Source: Adhaeribacter arboris
GTDB lineage: Bacteria > Bacteroidota > Bacteroidia > Cytophagales > Hymenobacteraceae
DNA: 64,000 nucleotides
Direction of reading: 5' to 3'
Assembly: GCF_003023845.1 (NCBI RefSeq)
Contig: NZ_PYFT01000001.1
Span: 6,386,001 to 6,450,000, forward strand
Shown: positions 8,017 to 16,885 of the stretch, piece by piece
How the letters are laid out: the number at the start of each line of letters is the position of its first letter
How positions within the stretch are numbered: the stretch's first letter is position 1
Translations under genes and position numbers: made by a program
Notes under the pieces: model-generated
Databases searched by the model: none
Seen by the model: the letters and a program-made list of their open reading frames with translations, nothing else
Told to the model about the DNA's origin: nothing

Positions 8017-11000
8017 ATGGTTAATACCCAAGAGCCAGGTGTCACTCGTACCCAGGCCGCAAACATTGTGGGCGTGAAAACTCCTAAGCGCAAAGAGTTG
8101 TTCATTCTTAAAGTTCTCCTTATTGCCGGCCTCATTAGCCTGGTCGTATTTGCGCGGTGGTTGTTGCAGGAGGAGCATAGCGGATATTTTCCCCTTTATT
8201 TTTTATTGCTGCTTTCCTTAGGCTATAAAATGCTGCGAGTACTGCACGAATGGTACCATTACTGGGGCTTGAAAATTACGCCGCGGCCTCAGCCTACCCG
8301 TATCTGGACCGTTGATATGCTGACTACGGCCGTGCCGGGGGAGCCCTTCGAGATGATTAAGCAGACCTTGGAAGCCATGAAAGCAGTGCGCTACCCGCAT
8401 ACAACGTATCTCTGCGATGAAGGAAACGATCCTGCGCTGATAGCGCTTTGTCAAGAGCTGGATGTGGTACATGTAACCCGGACAGTAAAAGTAAATGCAA
8501 AAGCGGGCAATATCAACAACGCATTGCAGCAGGCTACCGGAGAACTTTGCGTGATTATGGATCCCGACCATATTCCGGTGCCTTCTTATCTGGATGAAGT
8601 GGTAGCTTACTTCGAAGATCCGCAAGTAGGTTACGTACAAATGGTACAAGCTTACTACAATGCCGAAGAAAGCTTTTTTGCCCGCGGCGCGGCGCAACAA
8701 ACGTATTTGTTTTACGGTCCGATGATGATGGGCATGAATGGTTACGGCACCGTGCAAGCTATTGGGGCGAATTGTACTTTCCGCCGGGCCGCTCTGGATT
8801 CTATTGGCGGGCATGCTCCTGGCCTCTCCGAAGATATGCATACGGCCATGCAGTTGCACGCCAAAGGCTGGAAATCGGTATATACACCGAAAATATTAAC
8901 CCGCGGCCTGGTGCCTAACACGCTGGCTTCGTACTTTAAACAACAGATCAAGTGGTCGCGCGGCACCTTTGATTTATTAGCTCATGTATATCCCCGGTTA
9001 TTCAAGAATTTTACCTGGCGCCAGAAGCTACATTACTTATTATTGCCCTTGCATTATGCCTTCGGTTTAATTGTGTTATTAGATATGCTCATTCCTGCTG
9101 CGGCTTTAGTAATGGGGCAGACTCCTTTATATATTGAATGGCACCAGTTTCTTTGGGTACTGCTTCCTTACTTAGGGCTAACTACCCTTATCCGGCAGTA
9201 CGCCCAGCGCTGGTTGCTGGAAGACCACGAAAAAGGCTTTCACCTGACGGGAGGAATATTGTTGTTTGCCAGTTGGTGGGTATTTTCTTTAGGATTGATT
9301 TATACCATTTTAAACATTAAAGTACCCTACATTGCCACCCCAAAGAACGACGAAGACCGCAACAACTGGTCTTTAAGTATGCCTAATTTAATTGTAGGTG
9401 GGTTGAACGTAGCTGCCTTGGTATATGGGTTATCACGCGATTGGAGTCCTTATAGTTGGATGATGGGCAGTTATGTCGGACTAAATATTGTTTTATTGAC
9501 GGTAGTTATTGCAGCCGCTCAGCCGGTATTACTCAAGCGGGTGAAAAAGTGGCTGCAACCTTTTTCTTTTATTCATTTGCTTTACCAGCCTTTTAAGATG
9601 CTGCGTCAGGTTATTTTGCCGGATACTTACCGTCTATTGCGCACGGGCGCACCTGTTTTAGCTATTCTTCTTTTCCTGACGTGTAATAGTTTTATTCTCT
9701 TTGACTACAATCCCAGCAAAGACTTAGAAGTACTCTACGGACCACAAACCAAAGACACGGGTGGTTTCTATACTGGTATGTATTTACCAACCAGTCAGCG
9801 AAATAATTTAGCTTCCGTTGATGCTTTGGAGAAAGATCTGGGAACAGACGTAAATATTGTTTCGGTTCATCAATCCTGGAAACCAGATAGCTTGTCTGCT
9901 TTTCCGCACTCTTTGTTCAACCGCCTTGCTCAACGGGGCGCTATTCCCCTGATTACTTGGAACCCACTTATTAGTAGCGCAACCGAAAGAGCAGAGAAAA
10001 CAGGACCAAATATTTTAAAAGCTATTGCTGCCGGAAAATACGATTCCTATATCAAAGCTTATGCAGGCTATATTCAGCAATATAATTATCCAGTTTTCAT
10101 TCAGTTTGCTCCCCAAGTAGATAACGAGGATAAATCGGGAAAGCTACACAATACGATTCACCCAGAAGTATTCAAAGCCGCTTACCGGCACGTTGTGGCT
10201 ACTTTTGCTACCTCCGGTGTTAATAATGTAAGCTGGGTGTGGCATCCGGCTCAACCCGAAGATATTACTTCTTATTACCCAGGCGAGAATTATGTAGATT
10301 GGATAGGAGTAACGTGTTTAAACTACGGCAAGGCCGCTAAAGATGGCAAATGGCGCACCTTTGAAGAACTTTATAAACCTTACCGCAACGAGGTTCTGAA
10401 ACTTAATAAGCCGGTTATGCTGACGGAGTTTGGTTCTACTAACTTCGGGGGCAACGGACAAGAATGGCTGGAATATTACTTGCCTTTGATTCCCAATTAC
10501 TACCGGGAAATCCGCTCTTTAGTGTTTTACCAAACCAACCAGGATCAAAACTGGCCCACTACCTGGCGACCAGAATCCAAAGCTAAAGGAATAGATTGGA
10601 CCATTAAAAATTCCACCCGGATAGCTAGAAATTACAAAAGAATAAGCCAAGAAGCATTTATCTGGCAAAAGCCCACGCTCGAACAGCGGGCTCTCCAACC
10701 GGCTTTGCTCAAAACTTTCCGGAAGAACCAAAAGCATTACTTAACGGGAACAGCGGGCCAGTATACGCTGCTGGTAAAAGGGCAACCTTTTTACGTGAAA
10801 GGAGTGGCTTACAACCCAGGACACGATTGGCGCGATGGCAATTATCCGCTTACCCGCCATCAGCTCGAACAAGATTTTTCTGCCATTAAAGCTATGGGAG
10901 CGAACACTATTCGCCGGTACAGTCCTAGTTTATACGATGATAATATTCTGACGATTGCTCAGGAGAAGGAGTTAAAAGTACTCTACGGTTTCTGGTTCGA

Positions 11001-11985
11001 TCCAAAAGTAGATTATTATAAAGATACCCTAAAAGTAAAAAAATACCTGCAAAAGGTAGAAGAAATGGTAAGTAAGTTTAAGGGAGAGCCGGCGGTACTA
11101 GGCTGGTCGGTGGGCAATGAAACCAGCAGTTTGCTCAAAAAGCATTTCAGTCAGCCTTACCTAAGTTTGAACCGGCTGGCCTATATGCACATGGTTGAGC
11201 TCATGGCGGAACGTATTCACCAACTCGATCCTACCCGGCCCGTCTTCACTTCGCTGGAACATTCGCGCCAGCTGCCCGGTGAGTTGCTGGCGTTTGATCA
11301 ACTGGTTCCAGGTGTAGATGTAGTAGGTATTAATTCGTATTATATCCAGCAAATCGGGCAATTACAAAAAATAGCTGCTCAGTTTAACCCGCATCGGCCT
11401 TACTTGGTTTCGGAGTTTGGCCCGAGTGGTTATTGGGATCCAGAATACACTTCTACCGATAAGAACAGTTTATTAATTGAAGAATCAAGCTCGCAGAAGA
11501 CCGCTTTATACACGCAAGAGTGGAAAGAATTTATTTCTAAGCATCAAGGATACAATATTGGCGGAGTGGCTTTCTGTTGGCGCGACCGGTTTGAGGGCTC
11601 CGCTACCTGGTTTGGCTTAACGGATTTCCGTGGCCGCAAAAAACCTGTTTATTATGCCCTGCAAAATACGTGGACCAAGCAAGTTTTTGTTCCCCAACCA
11701 AAAATAGCAATTGTGGGTCCTTCGGGTTATCTGGTGCCCAAAACTTCTTTCGAATTTACTGTTATTGGAGCTGGAGCCACTTACCACAAAATAGAATGGC
11801 AATTATATAAAGACGATTATTTAGATAAAATGGAAGTTATAGAAAAAACAGAACAAGCCAATAAAATAATGATTACGCTTCCGGAGCCGACTGGAGAGTA
11901 CCATTGCAATAAATACCGCTTGTATGTGTATGTATCAGATGGGAAAGGCAACGTGCTAACGGCTAGTAAATCCCTGGTGATGTAA
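8017..11985 (+). CDS. Membrane GT2 glycan synthase fused to GH26-like and GH2/GH5-like domains
   Basis: This 1322-residue protein has three modules. Residues 90-440 are a processive cellulose-synthase-like GT2 domain: CDEGND at 133-138, DPDH at 182-185, SED at 271-273 as the catalytic acid, and QQIKW (309-313) as a Q(Q/R)xRW variant. It is flanked by about two membrane helices before and six after (up to about 563). The last helix leads to the periplasm, where residues 570-880 resemble GH26: the strand WVWHP, YYPGENYVDWIGV, and a nucleophile-like E804 in MLTEFGS. The acid/base position appears to be Q700 (FAPQVDN). Residues 910-1230 are a GH2/GH5-type barrel with E1035 (GNE) and E1133 (SEFGP) both present. 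An Ig-like tail follows. The start was chosen at the first ATG; product and linkage are unknown. The gene probably forms an operon with the next one. Confidence 0.88.
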   Translation: MVNTQEPGVTRTQAANIVGVKTPKRKELFILKVLLIAGLISLVVFARWLLQEEHSGYFPLYFLLLLSLGYKMLRVLHEWYHYWGLKITPRPQPTRIWTVDMLTTAVPGEPFEMIKQTLEAMKAVRYPHTTYLCDEGNDPALIALCQELDVVHVTRTVKVNAKAGNINNALQQATGELCVIMDPDHIPVPSYLDEVVAYFEDPQVGYVQMVQAYYNAEESFFARGAAQQTYLFYGPMMMGMNGYGTVQAIGANCTFRRAALDSIGGHAPGLSEDMHTAMQLHAKGWKSVYTPKILTRGLVPNTLASYFKQQIKWSRGTFDLLAHVYPRLFKNFTWRQKLHYLLLPLHYAFGLIVLLDMLIPAAALVMGQTPLYIEWHQFLWVLLPYLGLTTLIRQYAQRWLLEDHEKGFHLTGGILLFASWWVFSLGLIYTILNIKVPYIATPKNDEDRNNWSLSMPNLIVGGLNVAALVYGLSRDWSPYSWMMGSYVGLNIVLLTVVIAAAQPVLLKRVKKWLQPFSFIHLLYQPFKMLRQVILPDTYRLLRTGAPVLAILLFLTCNSFILFDYNPSKDLEVLYGPQTKDTGGFYTGMYLPTSQRNNLASVDALEKDLGTDVNIVSVHQSWKPDSLSAFPHSLFNRLAQRGAIPLITWNPLISSATERAEKTGPNILKAIAAGKYDSYIKAYAGYIQQYNYPVFIQFAPQVDNEDKSGKLHNTIHPEVFKAAYRHVVATFATSGVNNVSWVWHPAQPEDITSYYPGENYVDWIGVTCLNYGKAAKDGKWRTFEELYKPYRNEVLKLNKPVMLTEFGSTNFGGNGQEWLEYYLPLIPNYYREIRSLVFYQTNQDQNWPTTWRPESKAKGIDWTIKNSTRIARNYKRISQEAFIWQKPTLEQRALQPALLKTFRKNQKHYLTGTAGQYTLLVKGQPFYVKGVAYNPGHDWRDGNYPLTRHQLEQDFSAIKAMGANTIRRYSPSLYDDNILTIAQEKELKVLYGFWFDPKVDYYKDTLKVKKYLQKVEEMVSKFKGEPAVLGWSVGNETSSLLKKHFSQPYLSLNRLAYMHMVELMAERIHQLDPTRPVFTSLEHSRQLPGELLAFDQLVPGVDVVGINSYYIQQIGQLQKIAAQFNPHRPYLVSEFGPSGYWDPEYTSTDKNSLLIEESSSQKTALYTQEWKEFISKHQGYNIGGVAFCWRDRFEGSATWFGLTDFRGRKKPVYYALQNTWTKQVFVPQPKIAIVGPSGYLVPKTSFEFTVIGAGATYHKIEWQLYKDDYLDKMEVIEKTEQANKIMITLPEPTGEYHCNKYRLYVYVSDGKGNVLTASKSLVM

Positions 11986-12032
11986 AAGGTAGGTACATTT
12001 TAAAATAACAGTACTGTTCAATAACTTATTTC

Positions 12033-13415
12033 ATGCAGCTTAAAAACATTTTACTTTTACTTCTATCCTGTTTAACCTTGCTGGCCTTAGTCCTGGTGGT
12101 TAGTAGTAGTCGAAAACCTCGCCTTCGGAAACATCTTAATTTCCACTACGTGGAAGTACGACAAGAGAATGCTCACTATCAATTGTATCGCAATGGTATT
12201 CCGTATTTTATCAAAGGGGCTTGTGTGTACAAGGACTTTCCTTTACTAAAAGAAAGCGGTGGTAATTCCATTCGCCTGTATAACGTTAACCCCGACAGTG
12301 CTTTAATGATCTTGGACCGGGCACAAAAAGAAGGGTTAACGGTTACCGTAGGTTTAAATATCACTCCTGCCGGAACCTTAGACTACAGTGATGAAAAAGC
12401 AGTTGCCGCTCAGTTAAAGAGAATCAGGCAAGATGTACTTAAACTTAAAAATCATCCGGCCTTGCTTATGTGGGGTATTGGTAATGAATTAAGTTTTAAA
12501 TTAGAATTTAAGCACATCACCGAACATTACCGTTTGTGGACAGCAGTGAACGACATTGCCAAAATGATTCACGAACTGGACCCGGACCATCCTACTACCA
12601 CTATGATTTCCTCTGATGCAAAACCTTTAGTGCTTATTAGCTTACTCTGCGATGAAATTGATATTTTATCTATTAACATATTCGATAAAATGTCAGAAGT
12701 ATTAAAATTTACGATAGATTGGGCTTGGCGAGGACCTTATATGGCATCGGAATACGGCCCTCCGGGTTACTGGACTGCCGATCATACTGATTGGTATGCC
12801 AAAGTAGAATTAACCAGTTATGCTAAATCGCAAATTATTCGAAAACAATATCAAGAGCTGTTTGCCAATAAAAGTGAATGTTTGGGGTCTTACGCTTTTT
12901 TATGGAGTCAGAAACAAGAATATACAACTACTTGGTTTAGTTTATTTACCCAAACGGGCCAGCCAACGGAAATGATAGATGCTTTGCAATACAATTGGAT
13001 GAACGAATGGCCAGTAAACCGTGCTCCTAGTATTGCTTCTCTTATCATTAATCGCCAAAAAAACTCCAAGAATACTTATTTACAAGGAACTCTTAAGAAG
13101 TTCAAAGCAATCATTACAGCTAAAGATTTTGAAAATGATAAACTACAGCTTAATTGGGAAGTACAAAAAGACAACGTAGAAATTTATTTTGATCCTACTC
13201 TGGCACAAAATAAACCTGAAATAATTGTTAAAGGCAGGTTAAACTATAAAACATTACAAGAGAATAGACTAAAAACCTCTTCCACAACTTGGCAAAATTA
13301 TCAATTAGAGGTCCCTTCTCCTTCGCACGAAGGCCCTTATAGATTATTTATATATTTAACCGATGAACATAACAAAGTAGCTACGGGAAATGCTGCGTTT
13401 TACGTTACAAACTAA
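12033..13415 (+). CDS. Membrane-anchored GH2/GH5-type glycosidase or transglycosidase
   Basis: The 460-residue protein begins with a hydrophobic segment (about 4-23), then a basic stretch, which suggests an N-terminal membrane anchor; LLSC at 10-13 could be a lipobox but is followed by more hydrophobic residues. The barrel (about 45-320) is clearly related to the last catalytic module of the preceding synthase: both have a YFIKG/FYVKG opening, NSIRLYN/NTIRRYS, GIGNE/SVGNE, and ASEYGPPGYW/VSEFGPSGYW. E152 and E240 are the predicted acid/base and nucleophile. An Ig-like domain follows (about 335-455). It lies 47 bases after the synthase, so it likely acts on the same glycan, trimming or remodelling it on the periplasmic side. 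Substrate unknown. Confidence 0.82.
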   Translation: MQLKNILLLLLSCLTLLALVLVVSSSRKPRLRKHLNFHYVEVRQENAHYQLYRNGIPYFIKGACVYKDFPLLKESGGNSIRLYNVNPDSALMILDRAQKEGLTVTVGLNITPAGTLDYSDEKAVAAQLKRIRQDVLKLKNHPALLMWGIGNELSFKLEFKHITEHYRLWTAVNDIAKMIHELDPDHPTTTMISSDAKPLVLISLLCDEIDILSINIFDKMSEVLKFTIDWAWRGPYMASEYGPPGYWTADHTDWYAKVELTSYAKSQIIRKQYQELFANKSECLGSYAFLWSQKQEYTTTWFSLFTQTGQPTEMIDALQYNWMNEWPVNRAPSIASLIINRQKNSKNTYLQGTLKKFKAIITAKDFENDKLQLNWEVQKDNVEIYFDPTLAQNKPEIIVKGRLNYKTLQENRLKTSSTTWQNYQLEVPSPSHEGPYRLFIYLTDEHNKVATGNAAFYVTN

Positions 13416-13490
13416 AAAATAAAGAAGATACTTTTTATGACTGAGTGCAGGAGCTATAAGCCAGGAGGAAGTTGCTTAACTATTTAAAAA

Positions 13491-13526
13491 TTTTATTTAA
13501 ACGCAAGTTGAGCCGTTTAAATAAAA
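13491..13526. terminator. Bidirectional terminator hairpin
   Basis: A 13-bp stem (13491-13503 with 13514-13526) has CG at the loop end, a 10-base loop and T/A-rich outer arms that provide a U tract on either strand. It sits between the convergent glycosidase and hemW genes. Confidence 0.7.
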
Positions 13527-13558
13527 ATAATTTTAGGAAATAGAGTTAAACAGCGTAG

Positions 13559-14689
13559 CTACTCGGCAATAAATAAATCTAAAGTAATTTGGTCGGCTAA
13601 TAATTTACCTTGGTTGGTTAAAGTAAGAGTATGATTTTTAATTTGACCCAACCCTTTTTGAATAACTTTGGCTAAGTAATCGCCGTGTAATAACTCCAAA
13701 TCAAAGCCATATTTATCTTTTAACTTATCTAAATCACAGCCCCATATAGTTCGGAGCGTAGTCATCAGATATTCATTAGCTTGGTCAGCTGGGGTTAAAA
13801 CCTCAGCGGTGGCAGGTATAGTATTTTGGGTAATGGCTGTTAAATACCGGCTATTACTCGCCACATTATATTGCCGCGAAGTACCGTTAAAAGAGTGGGC
13901 GCTCGGTCCTATGCCCAGATACGGAATCCCTTTCCAGTAATTGCTATTATGTCTGGATTCCCAGCCAAGCTTCGCAAAATTAGATATTTCGTATTGTTCG
14001 TAGCCATAAGTTTGCATCTGGGCCAGTAGCATTTCAAATTCGGTAGCTATAAATTCGTCTTCGCTGGGAATAAATTTGCCTTTTTTCGTCCAGGTTCCTA
14101 AAGCTGTTTTTGGCTCAATTGTTAACGCGTAAGCCGAAATATGCGAAACCTGCAGCGCAATAGCTTGGTCTAAATCTTTTGCCCAGATAAGATGATTGGG
14201 TGCCGGAATGCCATAGATTAAGTCTACGGTAATATTACAAAAACCCGCATCTTGCGCTAATTGTACCGAAGCTAAAGATTCAGCAGCCGAGTGGGCCCGG
14301 TTCATGAGCCGCAAGTGGGGTTCGTGAAAAGATTGCAGTCCGATACTCAAGCGATTTACCGGCGATTGTTTTAATTCTTTGATTTTAGCTGCGGTTAAAT
14401 CGTCGGGGTTGGCTTCTAAAGTTATTTCAGCATTAGGAGCAATCTTAAAATATTGATGTAGAGTATTAAAAATGGCATCCAGTTCAAGGTTAGTTAACAA
14501 GGACGGCGTGCCGCCACCCAAATAAATTGTTTGCAGCTCCTGGCCAGATAAATAGTTTTGCTGTAGCTTAATTTCTTGACAAATAGCTTGTACTACTTCT
14601 TCTTTCCGGCGTAAAGAAGTGCTGAAATGAAAATCGCAGTAATGACAAGACTGCTTGCAGAAAGGAACATGAATGTAAATACCAGCCAA
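13559..14689 (-). CDS. hemW: HemW-type radical SAM protein
   Basis: The 376-residue protein starts MAGIYIHVPFCKQSCHYCDF, with the radical SAM CxxxCxxC cysteines at 11, 15 and 18. The short N-terminus and CDF after the third cysteine fit HemW, the heme chaperone related to oxygen-independent coproporphyrinogen III oxidase, better than HemN, which has a longer N-terminal extension. Further family marks are YLGGGTPSLL, EANPDDL and the C-terminal HemN-type domain with GIGPSAHSF. It is convergent with the upstream glycosidase and divergent from the Omp85-family gene. HemW proteins are often annotated as HemN, but true oxidase activity is not expected. Confidence 0.9.
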   Translation of the reverse strand: MAGIYIHVPFCKQSCHYCDFHFSTSLRRKEEVVQAICQEIKLQQNYLSGQELQTIYLGGGTPSLLTNLELDAIFNTLHQYFKIAPNAEITLEANPDDLTAAKIKELKQSPVNRLSIGLQSFHEPHLRLMNRAHSAAESLASVQLAQDAGFCNITVDLIYGIPAPNHLIWAKDLDQAIALQVSHISAYALTIEPKTALGTWTKKGKFIPSEDEFIATEFEMLLAQMQTYGYEQYEISNFAKLGWESRHNSNYWKGIPYLGIGPSAHSFNGTSRQYNVASNSRYLTAITQNTIPATAEVLTPADQANEYLMTTLRTIWGCDLDKLKDKYGFDLELLHGDYLAKVIQKGLGQIKNHTLTLTNQGKLLADQITLDLFIAE

Positions 14690-14861
14690 TTTTATAGTAA
14701 ATTTATTGTGTTTTTAAAATAGGAAACATTGCTTTTGTAAACTAAAAACAAACACCAGGATGGTATTGGTTTGATTTTTTCGGAACAATAGCTCAAATTT
14801 ATAGTGTTACCCCAACATGCTCGCCGGTAATTAGTAATACTACTGGCTTTATATAAAGCAA

Positions 14862-16613
14862 ATGTACAAAAATGTAACCGGCCTTTTATTCTTCTTACTA
14901 TTCAGCTTTACCGCCTGGGCCCAGAAAGAAGTTACTTTAAGAATAAAATGTTCCGGCAAGGACCGGGAGATTTTACGCAAGTACGTGTATCCGTCCCGTT
15001 TTCCTGATTCACTGGTGGCCCGCCAAGGCATTATTAGTTTGATGCAGCAATTGCAGCACGATGGTTATTTAACGGCCTCTATTGATACTTTTTACTTTCA
15101 ACAAGGTGTTTTGTATAGCCAGTTTTTTATTGGCGAAAAATACCAATGGGCTCAACTGCGAAACGGAAATGTAGAGGATAATTTATTAATACAGGCCGGG
15201 TACAAAGAGAAATTATACACTGGTAAACCATTTATACCGGCTGAATGGGTGAAATTACAGGAAGCTGTTCTCACCCAGGCTGAAAATAACGGGTACCCAT
15301 TTGCCACTATCCGCCTGGATTCAATTGATATTGCCAATGATTACATTAATGCCTCCATTTTGGTGGAGAAAGGGCCAATCATATTGTTTGATTCGTTGCA
15401 GATTTCGGGTAGTACCAAAATTACGCAACGTTTTTTAAGCCGCTATTTACAAATTTACCCCGGCCAGTTGTATGACCAACAGAAGATAAATAATGTGCCG
15501 CGTTTACTTAAGCAATTATCTTACTTAGAAGTATTTCAACCGCCTTTGCTACAGTTTGGTCGGGAAAGGGCGCGATTATACTTATTTCTCAATGATAAAA
15601 AGGCAAATCAATTTGATGGAATTGTTGGGTTTCTGCCTGACCCTAATGGAAAAGAGCAAAAATTATTAGTTACGGGCGAAGTAAATTTAGACATTCGCAA
15701 TTTAAAAGGCAGTGGTAAAGCCCTAGGTTTGCATTGGCGCAAGGTGCAGCGAGGTTCCCAGTTGCTAAATGCCAGTTATATTCATCCTAATTTGCTCGGC
15801 TCACCCATTGAATTGGGATTTACATTTAACTTGTATAAACAGGATACGGCTTTTATTACGCTAAAACCCCGGCTGCAATTTGGATTTAACACGCCGCGCG
15901 CCGGAAAAATTACTTTCTTCACCGAACTACAGAATTCGCGGCTTTTATTATCGTCGGTTGGTTTGCAGGAGCGCCGCGATTCTGTCCCGCTCGCTGATTT
16001 CAATTATCATGCTTACGGCATGCAGTACCTGCGCCAAACCCTCGATGATCTTTATTTCCCACGGAAAGGTTACCAGATTAGCGGCCAAGTGGCAATTGGT
16101 AATAAAAACATTAAGCGCAATCTCAACCGGGAAGCCAGTTATTACGATACTATTCGCTTGAAAACTACTCAAGTATCATTGGGGTTGCACAGCGAGTACT
16201 ACATTAAACTAACCCGCCGGAGTGTAGTATTAACGCGTTTTAAAGGCGAAGTTCTGATTAACCCGCAGTTATTTTATAATGATTTATTTCGGTTAGGTGG
16301 TCTTACTACTCTGCGAGGTTTCCCGGAATATACTTTTTATGCCTCGCGCTATGCCGTAGGTACTTTAGAATACCGGCTGTTTACTGGCCCTAATTCATAC
16401 GTGTTGCTTTTTTACGATCAAGGGTATTATCGCCGAAGCATTGGCAAAGATCAGGCACAGGAATATCCTTTTGGACTTGGCACCGGCATTAGTTTCAGTA
16501 CCGGGGCTGGCATATTTCAGTTTATCTATTCAGTGGGGCAATCTAAGATCCTAAATCAGCCTATTAACCTTAACTACTCACGTATTCATTTTGGCCTTAC
16601 CAGTAAGTTTTAA
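14862..16613 (+). CDS. Omp85-superfamily outer-membrane protein (BamA/TamA-like)
   Basis: Signal peptide (about 1-20, ending TAWAQ), then two or three POTRA-like units (about 22-240; for example the strand-helix pattern around SIDTFYFQQGVLYSQFFIGE and INASILVEKGPIILFDSLQISG), then a C-terminal beta-barrel (about 250-583). The barrel carries FRLGGLTTLRGF, the conserved RGF loop of the Omp85 surface-antigen domain, and the protein ends in the strand IHFGLTSKF with a terminal Phe. At 583 residues it is shorter than BamA (about 800), so a TamA-like or secretion accessory role is more likely than being the main BamA. Single-gene unit, followed by tRNA-fMet. Confidence 0.85.
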   Translation: MYKNVTGLLFFLLFSFTAWAQKEVTLRIKCSGKDREILRKYVYPSRFPDSLVARQGIISLMQQLQHDGYLTASIDTFYFQQGVLYSQFFIGEKYQWAQLRNGNVEDNLLIQAGYKEKLYTGKPFIPAEWVKLQEAVLTQAENNGYPFATIRLDSIDIANDYINASILVEKGPIILFDSLQISGSTKITQRFLSRYLQIYPGQLYDQQKINNVPRLLKQLSYLEVFQPPLLQFGRERARLYLFLNDKKANQFDGIVGFLPDPNGKEQKLLVTGEVNLDIRNLKGSGKALGLHWRKVQRGSQLLNASYIHPNLLGSPIELGFTFNLYKQDTAFITLKPRLQFGFNTPRAGKITFFTELQNSRLLLSSVGLQERRDSVPLADFNYHAYGMQYLRQTLDDLYFPRKGYQISGQVAIGNKNIKRNLNREASYYDTIRLKTTQVSLGLHSEYYIKLTRRSVVLTRFKGEVLINPQLFYNDLFRLGGLTTLRGFPEYTFYASRYAVGTLEYRLFTGPNSYVLLFYDQGYYRRSIGKDQAQEYPFGLGTGISFSTGAGIFQFIYSVGQSKILNQPINLNYSRIHFGLTSKF

Positions 16614-16681
16614 AAAAATAGTAAATAAAGTGCTTGAAGATAAATAAGTTAGCGCTAAGTTTTGGCAGAAAATAAGAATTA

Positions 16682-16713
16682 TTTGGTTTTTTGAAATAGA
16701 CCCACTACTTTTG
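16682..16713 (+). promoter_or_regulatory. Bacteroidota-type promoter of the initiator tRNA
   Basis: TTTG at 16682-16685 and TACTTTTG at 16706-16713 match the Bacteroidota -33 (TTTG) and -7 (TAnnTTTG) elements, 20 bases apart. The predicted start is about 5 bases before the tRNA. This is seen by eye, not tested. Confidence 0.6.
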
Positions 16714-16725
16714 TATTACAAACAG

Positions 16726-16798
<73 letters not shown>

Positions 16799-16801
16799 CC
16801 T

Positions 16802-16845
16802 AAAAGGTCTGACAGGTGAATAACTTGTCAGACCTTTTTATTTTA
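16802..16845 (+). terminator. Intrinsic terminator after tRNA-fMet
   Basis: Perfect 13-bp stem (16802-16814 with 16826-16838) built on AGGTCTGACA, followed by a T-rich stretch. It starts four bases after the tRNA. The A-rich left flank means it can also serve the convergent sbcD gene. Confidence 0.85.
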
Positions 16846-16885
16846 ATATCTTCAGCTTCTCTTTTTGACTAAATTTTAAAGAAAT

